Source of the DNA: CAVEFW01 sp964579575
Lineage (GTDB): Bacteria > Actinomycetota > Coriobacteriia > Coriobacteriales > Eggerthellaceae
Length of the DNA stretch: 33,011 nt
Reading direction: 5' to 3'
Assembly: GCA_964579575.1 (NCBI GenBank)
Contig: CAZOGL010000016.1
Coordinates: 1 to 33,011 of the forward strand
Shown here in pieces: positions 1-8,863 of this stretch; positions within the stretch are counted from its first letter, which is position 1, and each line of letters begins with the position of its first letter. The position numbers and the translations under genes were made by a program. The notes under the pieces were generated by a model that saw only the letters and a program-made list of their open reading frames with translations, was not told the origin of the DNA and ran no database searches.

Positions 1-153
1 TAGGGTTTAGCTCCCCAAGCCCCGCAAGCGGGTTGGAAGGTAGTCACGATTTGGGAGCATAACCTTACAAAATGGAAATTAACCGCACTTTTAATCTAAA
101 CGTCTGATAACATACTAGCGAACTGAGAATAATTCGAATCTGAACGGTGACTC
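1..153. other. Upstream non-coding stretch of the EAL gene
   Basis: No gene is visible here. A short GC-rich hairpin (CCCGC-AA-GCGGG, 21-32) is present, but no T-run follows it, so it is not a convincing terminator. The A+T-rich stretch 70-130 before the EAL gene presumably holds its promoter, but I see no box pair good enough to call. Confidence 0.3.
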
Positions 154-2118
154 ATGCTTTACAACGTCGACTTTCTCATAGCGGGATGGGTGTTGACCAC
201 CATAACCGGTCTTCACGTCATTGTGAGTCGACACGGGTTTATGGGTCTGCTTCCCAAGCTGGGTTATGCTATGTTGATAGCGGTTTGGATCGACTGCAGC
301 GCTGACATCGTCGCTTCGGTTCTTATTTCCGCTCCTGAAAAGTTCTCGCTTTTGAGCTTGTATGTATTTGACATCGTGCTCTACTTAGCGCAGTCAAGTC
401 TTTCGACGTTTGTCTTCTTATATTCCTTCATGCTTTGCGGCAGTTTTGTCAAGGAGAATAGAGCCCGCCTGAAGCTCGGTATGATCCCTTTCGTATTCTT
501 GGAGCTTCTCATTCTTTCAACTCCATTTACGGGTCTGGTGTTCTCTTTCGACCCAATCACGCATGCCTATTCGTACGGCCCGCTTATCGCGGTGGTATTC
601 GTTGTTCCTGCGATATATGCGTTTGCCGTTGCGGTCGTTTTAGCGCGCAACTTCCGCTTCATTCGCAACGTTGATATGTGGGCAATCGGTTTTTATTTTG
701 CCGCGACCATTGTAACGGTCATTTATCAGGCGTTTTACTCGCATACGCCCATTGCGGGATTGACGGCAAGCATCTGCCTTGTGCTGATGTATATGACGCT
801 TTGCAACTCCAAGGGTATAGGCGACACGGGTACCGGGGTATTTTGCGCGGAGGAATTCCGCCGTCGCATTGCGCACCATGTTTACCGCGGGACCTTCTTC
901 GACATCGTCTTCGTCGCGTTTACCAACCGCCGATATCTTACGGATGTCATGGGCATCGAGGCGGTAGATTCCCTTATTCGCGATCTTGCCAAAGCGCTTA
1001 TGAGGGTCACACCGTCTCGCCAGGTCTACCGATTTCACGGAGCACGTTTCGCCGTCATCTCGTATGACCGAGAGGTTACGCAAAGTATCGTTTCGGCGAT
1101 GAGCGAGTGGATGGCCAGTGAGCGTGTGGTCAACAATCACGCCGTTAAACTAAACGGGAAGATTTCATGGATGTATGACGCCGCAAGCGCAGGCAAGGGA
1201 ATCGATCTGCAATCGTATGCTGACTATATCGCTGATTACAGCGATTCCTCCGTCTCTCAAGATAAGTTAGCTCAAGACGGTACGCCCCTCCTCGAGCGTT
1301 TTGTGCAATCCCAAAAATACACGCACGCAATCGAGAAAGCCCTTGCGGATAACTCCTTTGAGCTCGTGTTCCAACCGATCTATTCCACGCGCGAAGATGC
1401 CTTTGTTGAGCTTGAGGCACTATCGAGGTTGTCAGGCCCGGATGGTCCAATCCCGCCCCAGGCGTTTATCGAACTCGCCGAGGAGATAGGCGTGATGGTC
1501 GATATCTCAAGGCAACAGTTCAACCGCCTTTGTCGTATCGTCGCCAAATCGGGGGACGAGCTTTTGGGCCACGGAATCAGAAGGGTCAAATACAACGTGT
1601 CAGCTATAGAGTTGGCCTCTCCTGATTTGGGTAAATCGTTTCTCAACGTCATCAAGCGCAACAAACTCGATCCTTCCTTCTTCAGTTTTGAAATTACCGA
1701 GACAGCAGCGATTCAAAGCCGCGAGAACTTAGTAAAGGTCATCGGTGATTTGAAGGCCGCGGGGTGTGATGTGTGCCTCGATGATTTCGGGAGCGGATAT
1801 GCCAACCTTTCCACGCTAATGGACTTACCGTTTGATGTCGTTAAGATTGACAAGTCCCTGCTCGACAGCGCTTTGGCTGATAGGTCACGTTGGCCGTTCT
1901 ATTGCAAGCTGATCAACGTCGTCCATAGCCTCGACAAGGTCATTATTGCGGAAGGCGTCGAGACGCAGGATTGTGCGCAGGAGCTTATTGCGGAGGGCGT
2001 GGATATGATTCAAGGTTTCCTGTACGCGAGGCCGTATCCTATCAACGACCTCCTTGCTTTTCTCGATGCTCAAGAGGGTAAAAAACCTGGTTGCGCACCA
2101 GAAGGACAGAGCGAGTGA
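154..2118 (+). CDS. Membrane-bound EAL-domain cyclic-di-GMP phosphodiesterase with degenerate GGDEF
   Basis: This 654-residue protein probably hydrolyses cyclic-di-GMP at the membrane. Residues 1-220 hold about seven hydrophobic segments that form an N-terminal sensor. Residues about 225-370 resemble a GGDEF domain, but the signature reads HGARF (295-299), so it should not synthesise c-di-GMP. Residues about 385-640 are an EAL domain that keeps its key parts: E421-A422-L423, the Asn of NVS, the Glu of EITE, D543-D544 in DDFGSG, the Lys of KIDKSL, and the Glu and Gln of AEGVET and QG. The phosphodiesterase is therefore probably active, and the GGDEF may be regulatory. The ATG at 154 lacks a strong ribosome site. 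The gene ends only 7 bp from the convergent hscC-like gene. The family call is firm; the signal sensed is unknown. Confidence 0.9.
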   Translation: MLYNVDFLIAGWVLTTITGLHVIVSRHGFMGLLPKLGYAMLIAVWIDCSADIVASVLISAPEKFSLLSLYVFDIVLYLAQSSLSTFVFLYSFMLCGSFVKENRARLKLGMIPFVFLELLILSTPFTGLVFSFDPITHAYSYGPLIAVVFVVPAIYAFAVAVVLARNFRFIRNVDMWAIGFYFAATIVTVIYQAFYSHTPIAGLTASICLVLMYMTLCNSKGIGDTGTGVFCAEEFRRRIAHHVYRGTFFDIVFVAFTNRRYLTDVMGIEAVDSLIRDLAKALMRVTPSRQVYRFHGARFAVISYDREVTQSIVSAMSEWMASERVVNNHAVKLNGKISWMYDAASAGKGIDLQSYADYIADYSDSSVSQDKLAQDGTPLLERFVQSQKYTHAIEKALADNSFELVFQPIYSTREDAFVELEALSRLSGPDGPIPPQAFIELAEEIGVMVDISRQQFNRLCRIVAKSGDELLGHGIRRVKYNVSAIELASPDLGKSFLNVIKRNKLDPSFFSFEITETAAIQSRENLVKVIGDLKAAGCDVCLDDFGSGYANLSTLMDLPFDVVKIDKSLLDSALADRSRWPFYCKLINVVHSLDKVIIAEGVETQDCAQELIAEGVDMIQGFLYARPYPINDLLAFLDAQEGKKPGCAPEGQSE

Positions 2119-2125
2119 GCTTGTC

Positions 2126-3871
2126 TTACTTTCCTCGATGCTCAAGGGAGTCGAGGAACAGCTTAAGGTGCTCGCGCGCAATCTCGATCTCGTAGAAGTC
2201 TTGGCGTGAGAGAGCGCGGTCGAAATCCATCATGGCCTCGGCAATTGCCTCGCGATCTTGCCCTAACGACTCCTCGTATAGACGCTCTCCACGAAGGATC
2301 TGCAAGCGGTTTGGCTCGTCTTCCCGAGGGTTTTGCTTGAGATAGGCAAGGCGTTTGAAGCGATTCTCTGCCTCCTCGGCGGAGAGTTTCTTCTCGTCGT
2401 TTTGGACGATGATCTTCTTCATTTCTCCCGTGGATACGATGTGGACCTCAACTTCCAAAAGGGAGTTCACATCGTAGGTAAAGACAATCTCGATTGCCTC
2501 TTGTCCTTGGGGAGCGCAGGGAACATCGACCTCGATCTCGCCAAGAAGGAGGTTGTTTGCCGTCATGCGACTTTCCCCTTGGAAGATCTTCACAAGCACC
2601 TTCGTCTGGTTGTCGTGGGCGGTATAAACCCGTTGGCGGCGGCTTACGGGAATGACGGTGTTTCTCTCGATAATGGGCAGGTAGTGGCCGGTTTCCTCGA
2701 ACAGACCATTGTCTGCCACCACCTCGGTGCCGAGGGTGAAGGGGCACACGTCGGTCAACACGACCTCGGAGATATCCGCATCACGCATCTTCATTCCGCA
2801 TTGCAACGCGGCGCCCAAAGCTACCGCGGTGTCAGGATCGACCAGGGTTTGCACCGGACGCTTGAACACCTTCTCAACAAAGTTACGGACCACGGGCAAA
2901 CGCGTCGCGCCACCGACAAGGATGATACGGTCGAGCTCGTCTAACTTCACTTCCGCGTCTCGCAAGCTGCGCTCTATGGGACGACGAATGCGCTCAAGCA
3001 AGGGAGCGCAGGCGGCCTCGTATTCCTTCAAGGAAAACGTCTCGGTATGGGCAACATCGTTGATCGTGCAGGTCATGGTGACGTTATTGCTCTTGGAAAA
3101 GTCGCATTTCGCGCGCTCGGCAACACGCATGACCTCGAAGGTCGATTGGGTGTCAAGCAAGTTGCGGGAATACCCGATGCGGGCTAAGAACAACTCAGCG
3201 AGCAATTCGGTAAAGTCCTCGCCTCCGATGAAGTTGTCGCCTGCGATGGCGTGTACCTCCATGATGCAGGCAAAGAACTCCAATATGGAGACGTCAAGAG
3301 TTCCGCCGCCTAGGTCAAACACCAGACAACGCTCATCGGGAAGGTCCACATCACCTGCGGTGGTCGTGACGATGGAGGTGGTCTTTTCGCTTACGATGTT
3401 GCACCCAACTCCGTGGGCAATCGCAGCCGCGGTCGGCTCGTTGATGATGCGGCTCACCGTAAGGCCGGCGGCCTCGCCTGCCTCCTTGGTGGCCTTGCGT
3501 TGCAAGTCGTTGAAATACGCCGGGACGCTGATGATAGCCTCGTCAACCTTCTCGCCGAGAAAGACCTCGGCGTCCTCTTTCAAGGAGCGAAGGACAAAAC
3601 GCGAGAGCTCCTCCGCTCGAAACGTCATGCCGTTGAGCGTGAACTCACGATCGGTTCCCATAGCGCGCTTGAAGACGCTGGCTGCATGCGTTGGGTGGAG
3701 GGTGGCATATTCCTTGGCTACTTTACCGACCAATATCATGTCGTTCTCGTCGATCGCCACGACCGAGGGTGTTAGAAATTCACCCAAGCGGTTGGGTATC
3801 ACTTCCGCCTTGCCGTCGCGAAAACATGCGACGAGGCTGTTCGTTGTTCCAAGATCAATACCTACGAGCAT
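2126..3871 (-). CDS. hscC: HscC-type Hsp70 chaperone
   Basis: This is an ATP-dependent chaperone of the Hsp70 family, 581 residues, close in length to E. coli HscC and shorter than DnaK. It opens with the phosphate-1 loop (GIDLGTTNS). It also has RIINEPTAAA, the phosphate-2 loop FDLGGGTLDVS and the adenosine motif ILVGGATRLP. The early segment (NRLGEFLTPS, VFKRAMGT, VLRSLKEDAE) follows the HscC pattern rather than the DnaK one. The substrate-binding part is present but the C-terminal lid is short. AGAGG precedes the ATG at about 10 nt. The gene lies 64 bp downstream of the TPR/J-like gene on the same strand and is probably co-transcribed. In E. coli hscC is likewise linked to a J-protein gene. 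Its clients are not known. Confidence 0.88.
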   Translation of the reverse strand: MLVGIDLGTTNSLVACFRDGKAEVIPNRLGEFLTPSVVAIDENDMILVGKVAKEYATLHPTHAASVFKRAMGTDREFTLNGMTFRAEELSRFVLRSLKEDAEVFLGEKVDEAIISVPAYFNDLQRKATKEAGEAAGLTVSRIINEPTAAAIAHGVGCNIVSEKTTSIVTTTAGDVDLPDERCLVFDLGGGTLDVSILEFFACIMEVHAIAGDNFIGGEDFTELLAELFLARIGYSRNLLDTQSTFEVMRVAERAKCDFSKSNNVTMTCTINDVAHTETFSLKEYEAACAPLLERIRRPIERSLRDAEVKLDELDRIILVGGATRLPVVRNFVEKVFKRPVQTLVDPDTAVALGAALQCGMKMRDADISEVVLTDVCPFTLGTEVVADNGLFEETGHYLPIIERNTVIPVSRRQRVYTAHDNQTKVLVKIFQGESRMTANNLLLGEIEVDVPCAPQGQEAIEIVFTYDVNSLLEVEVHIVSTGEMKKIIVQNDEKKLSAEEAENRFKRLAYLKQNPREDEPNRLQILRGERLYEESLGQDREAIAEAMMDFDRALSRQDFYEIEIAREHLKLFLDSLEHRGK

Positions 3872-3935
3872 AGGGGCTAAACCTCTTTTAAACGTCAGTG
3901 TCAGTTTGTTCGGTCAATGTTTTTAAGCGTCAGGG

Positions 3936-4160
3936 CTAGCCGGTAGGTCCGGCTTGGCTTGGTTGGCCAGTGTCGGTCTGCCTGTCCGGTTTGGCCAGTC
4001 CGGCTTGCCTGTCCGGTTCNNNNNNNNNNNNNNNNNNNNNNNNNNNNNNNNNNNNNNNNNNNNNNNNNNNNNNNNNNNNNNNNNNNNNNNNNNNNNNNNN
4101 NNNNNNNNNNNNNNNNNNNTGCCTGTCCGGTTCGGTCGGTCCGGTTTGCTTGCCTGGTGC
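3936..4160. repeat. Degenerate GTCCGGTTYGG-type repeat array at the 3' end of the TPR/J-like gene
   Basis: Variants of GTCCGGYTTGGYCA and TGCCTGTCCGGTTC occur at least six times on both sides of the N gap (4020-4119). The flanks of the gap share the 14-mer TGCCTGTCCGGTTC. The array is read in frame as the C-terminal tail of the minus-strand gene and contains no stop in several frames. The copy number inside the gap is unknown. Confidence 0.8.
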
Positions 4161-7100
4161 CTTGGAGAGCAGATATTGCTCAAAGCACCAAAAATCGCTC
4201 TCGTCAGGCCATTGTGTCATGCCTTTGCGGGTCAATTCAAGTGCGGTTTCGTAGTTGCCGCAGAAATCCTCAAGATATGCCTCGTAGAAATCAGCATCCT
4301 TGCAACAGCGGTAGGAGCATTGTTCGCAAAGCGGAAGGCTGCGTGCGGTTTCCAAGTCCCTGCGCGCACAATCCTCGCGGCCCAATATCGCGTACGCAAT
4401 CGCGCGTTTGCAATAGAACAGGGGCTCGTAGGTGGTGAATTGGTTCAACACGTTATTACAGATAGCGAGAGCGATCTCAGCGGTATTTTTTGCCTTGTCG
4501 AACTCGCCCATGCGCCAATAGAAGGCCGCGAGAGGAGCCAATTTGTCGGCAATCTCACTATCTTCGCTCTCGGCGCGTATGACGACGTCTTTTTCCAAAA
4601 TCTCCACGCAACCCTTGAAGTTACCGTTGAGGTAATTGACAAGCATCATGAATTCTTTCTTGTCGTTTTTCCTCAGGTAGGAGCGTCCTTTGGTGCCGTG
4701 GGCCTTTGCTGCCTCGGGACCATCCCTGAACAGCTTTATCAACAGGCGTGGGGCAACGATGCCGCTGCGATCGACGGGCTTGCCATCCTCGTCGCGCGCA
4801 CGCGCCCACTCGTCAAGGAGCTTTTGCGCGTCATCGTAGCGACCGGCTTGGACATAGATTTCAAACAGGACGCGATAAAAGTTTCGGGTAGGGTAAATCT
4901 TTGCAGCCGTATAGACGTTGGCAATCGCCTCGTTCCAACGCTCGAGGCGGCGCAGCACGCGCGTCTTCAGGCGATAGAGGGCAAGAGGTGCGTCATTGTC
5001 GGTGCTTGCGATGGCGATGCACGCATTTATCTGCGCAAGGGCGTCCTCGTTGCGATTCATGGCGAGATAGACAAAGAAAAGAAGCCGATAGGGGTCTGTG
5101 CAGTCTGGCTCGAGCTCGCGCTCGTGAATCAACAACCTCTCAGCCTCGTCTAGCTCCCTGAGGCGCAAGGCACACAAAGCGTTGTAATAGAGGTAGAAGA
5201 CGTTGTCCGGCGCGTTGGCGACAAGTTGGCGGTAGAGCGGCAAGGCCTTATCGGCATAGTGCTTGAGGTCCTTGCGATATATATCCGCCAACGCCTCTTC
5301 GGGGTCGGTCCCTGCATGTTCGCGTTCCACAAGCTTCTCGTAAATCCTGATAGCCTCGCCCTCCCGGTTCAAGCGCGCAAGCAACCATGCGCGATAGTCA
5401 AGGTAGTCGGCATTGTCCGGCTCGCTTTCAAGCGCCTTCTCAATCAGGTCGAGTTGGCGTTGGCGGATCTCTTCGGTTTGGACATCGTGCAACATACCTT
5501 CCATGACCGCTGCCCGGAAATAGATTGCCGACGCGAAGCCAAATTCCTCGCCTTCCTCGATGCGTTTGATGATTTCTCGATAGATAAGCTGTGCTTTGAG
5601 CAGGCATTTTGTGCGGCTTTGTCCAGGTCTTTCCGCATTGACCTCGCTCATCAGACCATCCATCCACATCACGCCAAGGTCGTCTTCGCAACCGATGGCG
5701 TGGAGGTAGTCCAAAATCTCCCTTGCTTCTTCGATTGCGCCATTGCGAATCAGGATGCGCAATTTGAGGATGTACACGCCAAGGTCGGACGTCTCGATTT
5801 CAAGGGCGCGGTTTATGGCGTAGAACGCGTCGCGGTCGTTCCGCTCATCGAAGTACATCTGGGCAAGCATGAAATAGGGGAAATAGAGCGTGGGCTTTAC
5901 GTCGATCAGGCGTTCCACCATCTCCATGCCGCGTTTGCGTTCTCCTAATGCCACTAGTATTCGTGCGTATTCGTAAAGGGTGTCCTGGTCCTCGGGGGAG
6001 AGAGCAAGCGCCTCCTCGTATGTGGCGATGCACTCCTCTTTGCGCTTCAGGCAAAACATGCAATAGCCGCAACGTGCAATGACGCTTTGTAGACGCCCGA
6101 TGCGCTTCTCAGTCTTGTCGGTTCCGTCGTGTTCCATCCCGGAGATGATGTCTGCGAGTTTACGCGAGTCGTCGTAGCTCGCTTGGAAATGACCTTCGGC
6201 AAGGTTGAGCTGGGACACGAAGTTGTAGTAGTCGTAGGGTTCAGTGTTATCAAGGTTGAGACGGTCGGCCAAGGCACGCGACTTGTCGAGTATGTCGTTT
6301 TGCAGATAGCACCACCCGAGGTCGAGCACGGTGTCCCACCTATCAGGCTCTTGCTCCAAAACCTCTTCGTATTGCTTGATAAGCGATACGTTCCACTCGG
6401 TGCGGACCTCATTGAGCGTGAACAGGTCATGCTGGTTTCCGCCTGAGGTGAGCATGAGTTCGTTGATACACTCGATAGCGTTCTTGTATTTGTCTTCAAA
6501 GGCGTAGGTGGATGCCAACAGCCATATACTATTGCGGTTTGTCTTGTCGATATCCCGCGCCGCGAGCGCTACGACTTCAGCCTCTTCGAAGCGCTCCTCG
6601 TTGATGAGTGCTTCTGCGTAGAGTTGGGCGATATACACCTCTCCTTGGTTGGCGCCCCATATCTCACGCAAGGTGGACAACGCTTCAAGGGATCCGCCCA
6701 TTGCACGGACAAACGCGAGATAGGCATCTCCATAGGGGTGTCTCTCCGAGAAGGAAAGGAGCTCAAGAGCTGGTGATTCTGCCTGGTCAACAGGGGTGTT
6801 GATGGTTCGGATGAATTGGCGGACATACTCATCGCACACCTCGGAGTCCTTGCCGGGAGAAAACAACTTGTAGTCGATGAGGGGGTTGAACAAGATGCTT
6901 TCAACAACAACGTTGTCAATAAACCCCCGTGGGTAGCGCTCGTAGAGCTCAGTGCGCCGATCCAGCCACGAGAAACGCTCGTTGAAGATGCACCATACCT
7001 CCCTGTCGAGATACCGCTCTTCGGAGAGGAACTTGAACAGGGCCTCTTCGGCTTGGGAGCGGGTATCGAGAGCGATACATACGTCGTCAGAGAGCAAGCG

Positions 7101-7388
7101 CTTCCATTCGTCGGTATCGATTCTGCGTTGGAAGTCGTTATAGATTGCCTCTAGATCGGCTACCCACCGATCAAGGTGGGAGAGCGCCGCTTCGTCTAAA
7201 GGCGCCTCGCCCGAAAGCTGTCCCGCCGCTTGCTTGGCGAGGGAGAGCGCCTCTTCATAGGCCTCCCTTAACTTCATGAATTCCTCGGGCTTGTCTTCCG
7301 GGTTGGTGTGGGCAAGCGCGCTTCGATATGCGAGGGTTATCGCCTTCTTGTCGTTGGTGGGTTCAATGCCCAAGACGTTCCAGTCCAT
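3936..7388 (-). CDS. Large TPR protein with N-terminal J-like domain (NPE instead of HPD)
   Basis: Residues 1-50 align with a J domain: the opening LGIEPT, a helix, then H27-T-N29-P30-E31-D-K-P-E-E-F37 and a following helix ending in YEEAL. The canonical HPD triad is replaced by N29-P30-E31. The next roughly 1,000 residues are helical with many TPR-like repeats (for example YNALCALRLRELDEAERLL). A cluster of Cys lies near residue 1045-1060 (CEQCSYRCC). The C-terminal 45 or so residues are a low-complexity Pro/Asp/Arg/Thr/Gly tail encoded by a repeat array and broken by a 100-N gap, so the exact end is uncertain. The partner is very likely the HscC-type Hsp70 encoded immediately downstream. 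The TPR body could bind clients or a scaffold. No signal peptide or membrane segment is seen. The J-like call is good; the role is inferred. Confidence 0.8.
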   Translation of the reverse strand: MDWNVLGIEPTNDKKAITLAYRSALAHTNPEDKPEEFMKLREAYEEALSLAKQAAGQLSGEAPLDEAALSHLDRWVADLEAIYNDFQRRIDTDEWKRLLSDDVCIALDTRSQAEEALFKFLSEERYLDREVWCIFNERFSWLDRRTELYERYPRGFIDNVVVESILFNPLIDYKLFSPGKDSEVCDEYVRQFIRTINTPVDQAESPALELLSFSERHPYGDAYLAFVRAMGGSLEALSTLREIWGANQGEVYIAQLYAEALINEERFEEAEVVALAARDIDKTNRNSIWLLASTYAFEDKYKNAIECINELMLTSGGNQHDLFTLNEVRTEWNVSLIKQYEEVLEQEPDRWDTVLDLGWCYLQNDILDKSRALADRLNLDNTEPYDYYNFVSQLNLAEGHFQASYDDSRKLADIISGMEHDGTDKTEKRIGRLQSVIARCGYCMFCLKRKEECIATYEEALALSPEDQDTLYEYARILVALGERKRGMEMVERLIDVKPTLYFPYFMLAQMYFDERNDRDAFYAINRALEIETSDLGVYILKLRILIRNGAIEEAREILDYLHAIGCEDDLGVMWMDGLMSEVNAERPGQSRTKCLLKAQLIYREIIKRIEEGEEFGFASAIYFRAAVMEGMLHDVQTEEIRQRQLDLIEKALESEPDNADYLDYRAWLLARLNREGEAIRIYEKLVEREHAGTDPEEALADIYRKDLKHYADKALPLYRQLVANAPDNVFYLYYNALCALRLRELDEAERLLIHERELEPDCTDPYRLLFFVYLAMNRNEDALAQINACIAIASTDNDAPLALYRLKTRVLRRLERWNEAIANVYTAAKIYPTRNFYRVLFEIYVQAGRYDDAQKLLDEWARARDEDGKPVDRSGIVAPRLLIKLFRDGPEAAKAHGTKGRSYLRKNDKKEFMMLVNYLNGNFKGCVEILEKDVVIRAESEDSEIADKLAPLAAFYWRMGEFDKAKNTAEIALAICNNVLNQFTTYEPLFYCKRAIAYAILGREDCARRDLETARSLPLCEQCSYRCCKDADFYEAYLEDFCGNYETALELTRKGMTQWPDESDFWCFEQYLLSKAPGKQTGPTEPDRXXXXXXXXXXXXXXXXXXXXXXXXXXXXXXXXXXEPDRQAGLAKPDRQTDTGQPSQAGPTG
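4020..4119. other. Assembly gap 1 (100 N) inside a repeat array
   Basis: One hundred Ns, probably a fixed placeholder, so the reading frame across it cannot be trusted. The gap sits within the repeat array at the end of the TPR/J-like gene. Confidence 0.95.
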
Positions 7389-7574
7389 AAAGTCTCACTT
7401 GCCTGTTCTATATGCCGAAAAAACCATGATATACCAAGAGCAATATACCCATAGTGCTTTTGACTCCCTTGTATATGCCGCTCAGAGGCGACGATGACTC
7501 GTTCTTTTTTCGCCCTATGACTTTAAATGCCAATTTATCGCTCTTTCAAAGATTGAAACAGTTTTTACCGTATT

Positions 7575-7604
7575 CTGTAGCGAAATGTCGTTCCTGTAGC
7601 GAAA
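7575..7604. repeat. 11-bp direct repeat in the divergent intergenic region
   Basis: CTGTAGCGAAA occurs at 7575-7585 and 7594-7604 (period 19 bp), directly upstream of the ATG at 7609 and between two divergent genes. It could be a protein-binding site, but no promoter boxes are clear around it. Confidence 0.5.
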
Positions 7605-7608
7605 AGTT

Positions 7609-8766
7609 ATGGGAAGTGAATTACTGGGTGTTCGTTACGCCGAGATGTACGCGGGAAGGAAGTTTGTCTTGTCTTTTGCCAAAAGGCTTCTGTGTGTCAT
7701 CGCGTCGATCCTCGTGCTTTGTCTGCTCTTTGTGGTGGGATACGTCGCCTACCTCCAAATCACCTACTACCGTATTGAGGACAACCTCGTCCTCGAGGTC
7801 GAAAACAACCAAACGCAAACGGTCGCGACGGGAAATGAGTATTCCGTGGCGACATACAACGTTGGCTTTGGAGCTTATTCGCCGAACTTTTCGTTCTTCT
7901 GCGACGTTGGAAATCTCAATGGTAAAGCGACCACGGGCACGCATGGAACGGCCTTGAGCAAGGAGGACGTGGAAAACAACACCGAGGGCGCCCTTACCGT
8001 GCTCAAAGACCAGGATGCGGACTTCCTTCTTGTCCAAGAGGTCGATACCGGCTCGACGAGAAACTACGGCGTCGACCAACTCTCCTCGTTCAAGGAAGAC
8101 TTCCAAGGATATTCATCGGTCTATGCGGTTAATTCCCACACAGCCTTTTTCATTTACCCCTTCACCGACATGTACGGAAGCGCCAACTCCGGACTTTTGA
8201 CCTTGTCGCGTTTCCGGGCGGATGGCGCCTTGCGTCGCAGCTACCCGATCTCTTCGTCTTTCTTGCAGCAATTTGTCGACCTTGACCGTTGCTTTAGCGT
8301 GACGAGATATCCTGTTGAGGATGGCCATGAGCTTGTCATCGTGAATTCCCACATGTCGGCCTACGACGATGGCAACTCCAGCAAGACAAAGCAGATGGAG
8401 ATGCTCAATGGGCTTTTGGAGGAAGAGGCAAAAGCGGGCAATTACGTCATTGTCGGAGGGGATTGGAACCAATCGTTTGTCTCCTATACGACCTACGAGA
8501 CCCAAGAGACCTACGATGAGCAAATCTTGTTCGAGGACAGCTCGTTCGCGGAGGGCTACCACATCGTATACCCCGAGAATGTGGACGAGGTCGCAACCTG
8601 TCGCAACGCCGACATCCCCTATGAGTTGGGCGTCAGCCTGCGATTGTGCATCGACGGGTTCGTTGTGAGCGACAACATCGATGCCGAATCTGTCGCTATC
8701 GACACCGAGTTTAAGTACAGCGACCACAACCCGGTGAAGATGAACTTCGTCTTGCGTGCGCAATAA
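7609..8766 (+). CDS. Membrane-tethered endonuclease/exonuclease/phosphatase-family hydrolase
   Basis: This 385-residue protein has one hydrophobic segment (about residues 22-45), so the catalytic domain probably faces outside the cell. The DNase I/sphingomyelinase-like fold is shown by N84 (TYNVGFG), E144 (LVQEVD), N246/H248 (NSHMSAY), D285/N287 (GGDWN) and D372/H373 (SDHNP). These are the metal and catalytic positions of a Mg-dependent phosphodiesterase or phosphatase. The substrate could be DNA, a phospholipid head group or a phosphosugar; the sequence does not decide. No ribosome site precedes the ATG at 7609, and the ATG at 7645 (MYAGRKFVL) is an alternative that keeps the membrane segment. 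The gene is divergent from the TPR/J-like gene. Confidence 0.85.
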   Translation: MGSELLGVRYAEMYAGRKFVLSFAKRLLCVIASILVLCLLFVVGYVAYLQITYYRIEDNLVLEVENNQTQTVATGNEYSVATYNVGFGAYSPNFSFFCDVGNLNGKATTGTHGTALSKEDVENNTEGALTVLKDQDADFLLVQEVDTGSTRNYGVDQLSSFKEDFQGYSSVYAVNSHTAFFIYPFTDMYGSANSGLLTLSRFRADGALRRSYPISSSFLQQFVDLDRCFSVTRYPVEDGHELVIVNSHMSAYDDGNSSKTKQMEMLNGLLEEEAKAGNYVIVGGDWNQSFVSYTTYETQETYDEQILFEDSSFAEGYHIVYPENVDEVATCRNADIPYELGVSLRLCIDGFVVSDNIDAESVAIDTEFKYSDHNPVKMNFVLRAQ

Positions 8767-8863
8767 AGCGCCAAGTGCGGCTCGCTGTTTGTCGCGTTCT
8801 TTACAGGCGCCAACTGCAGCCCGCTTGAGGAGCCTACCTGAGAAGTCCGCTTAAGGAAGAAAC
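8767..8863. repeat. Degenerate tandem repeats between convergent genes
   Basis: Two related blocks occur: GCGCCAAGTGCGGCTCGCT versus GCGCCAACTGCAGCCCGCT, followed by CCGCTTGAGGAG / CCGCTTAAGGAAG and CTACCTGAGAAG / CTACTTGAGGAAG. They run into the last codons of the aldehyde dehydrogenase gene. No hairpin with a T-run is seen. Confidence 0.5.

Noticed and set aside
21..32. Rho-independent terminator at the left edge
   Set aside because: The stem is only 5 bp and no T-run follows.
2333..3926. Long plus-strand frames (203 and 405 codons) opposite the hscC gene
   Set aside because: They are shadows of a well-conserved Hsp70 reading frame on the minus strand.
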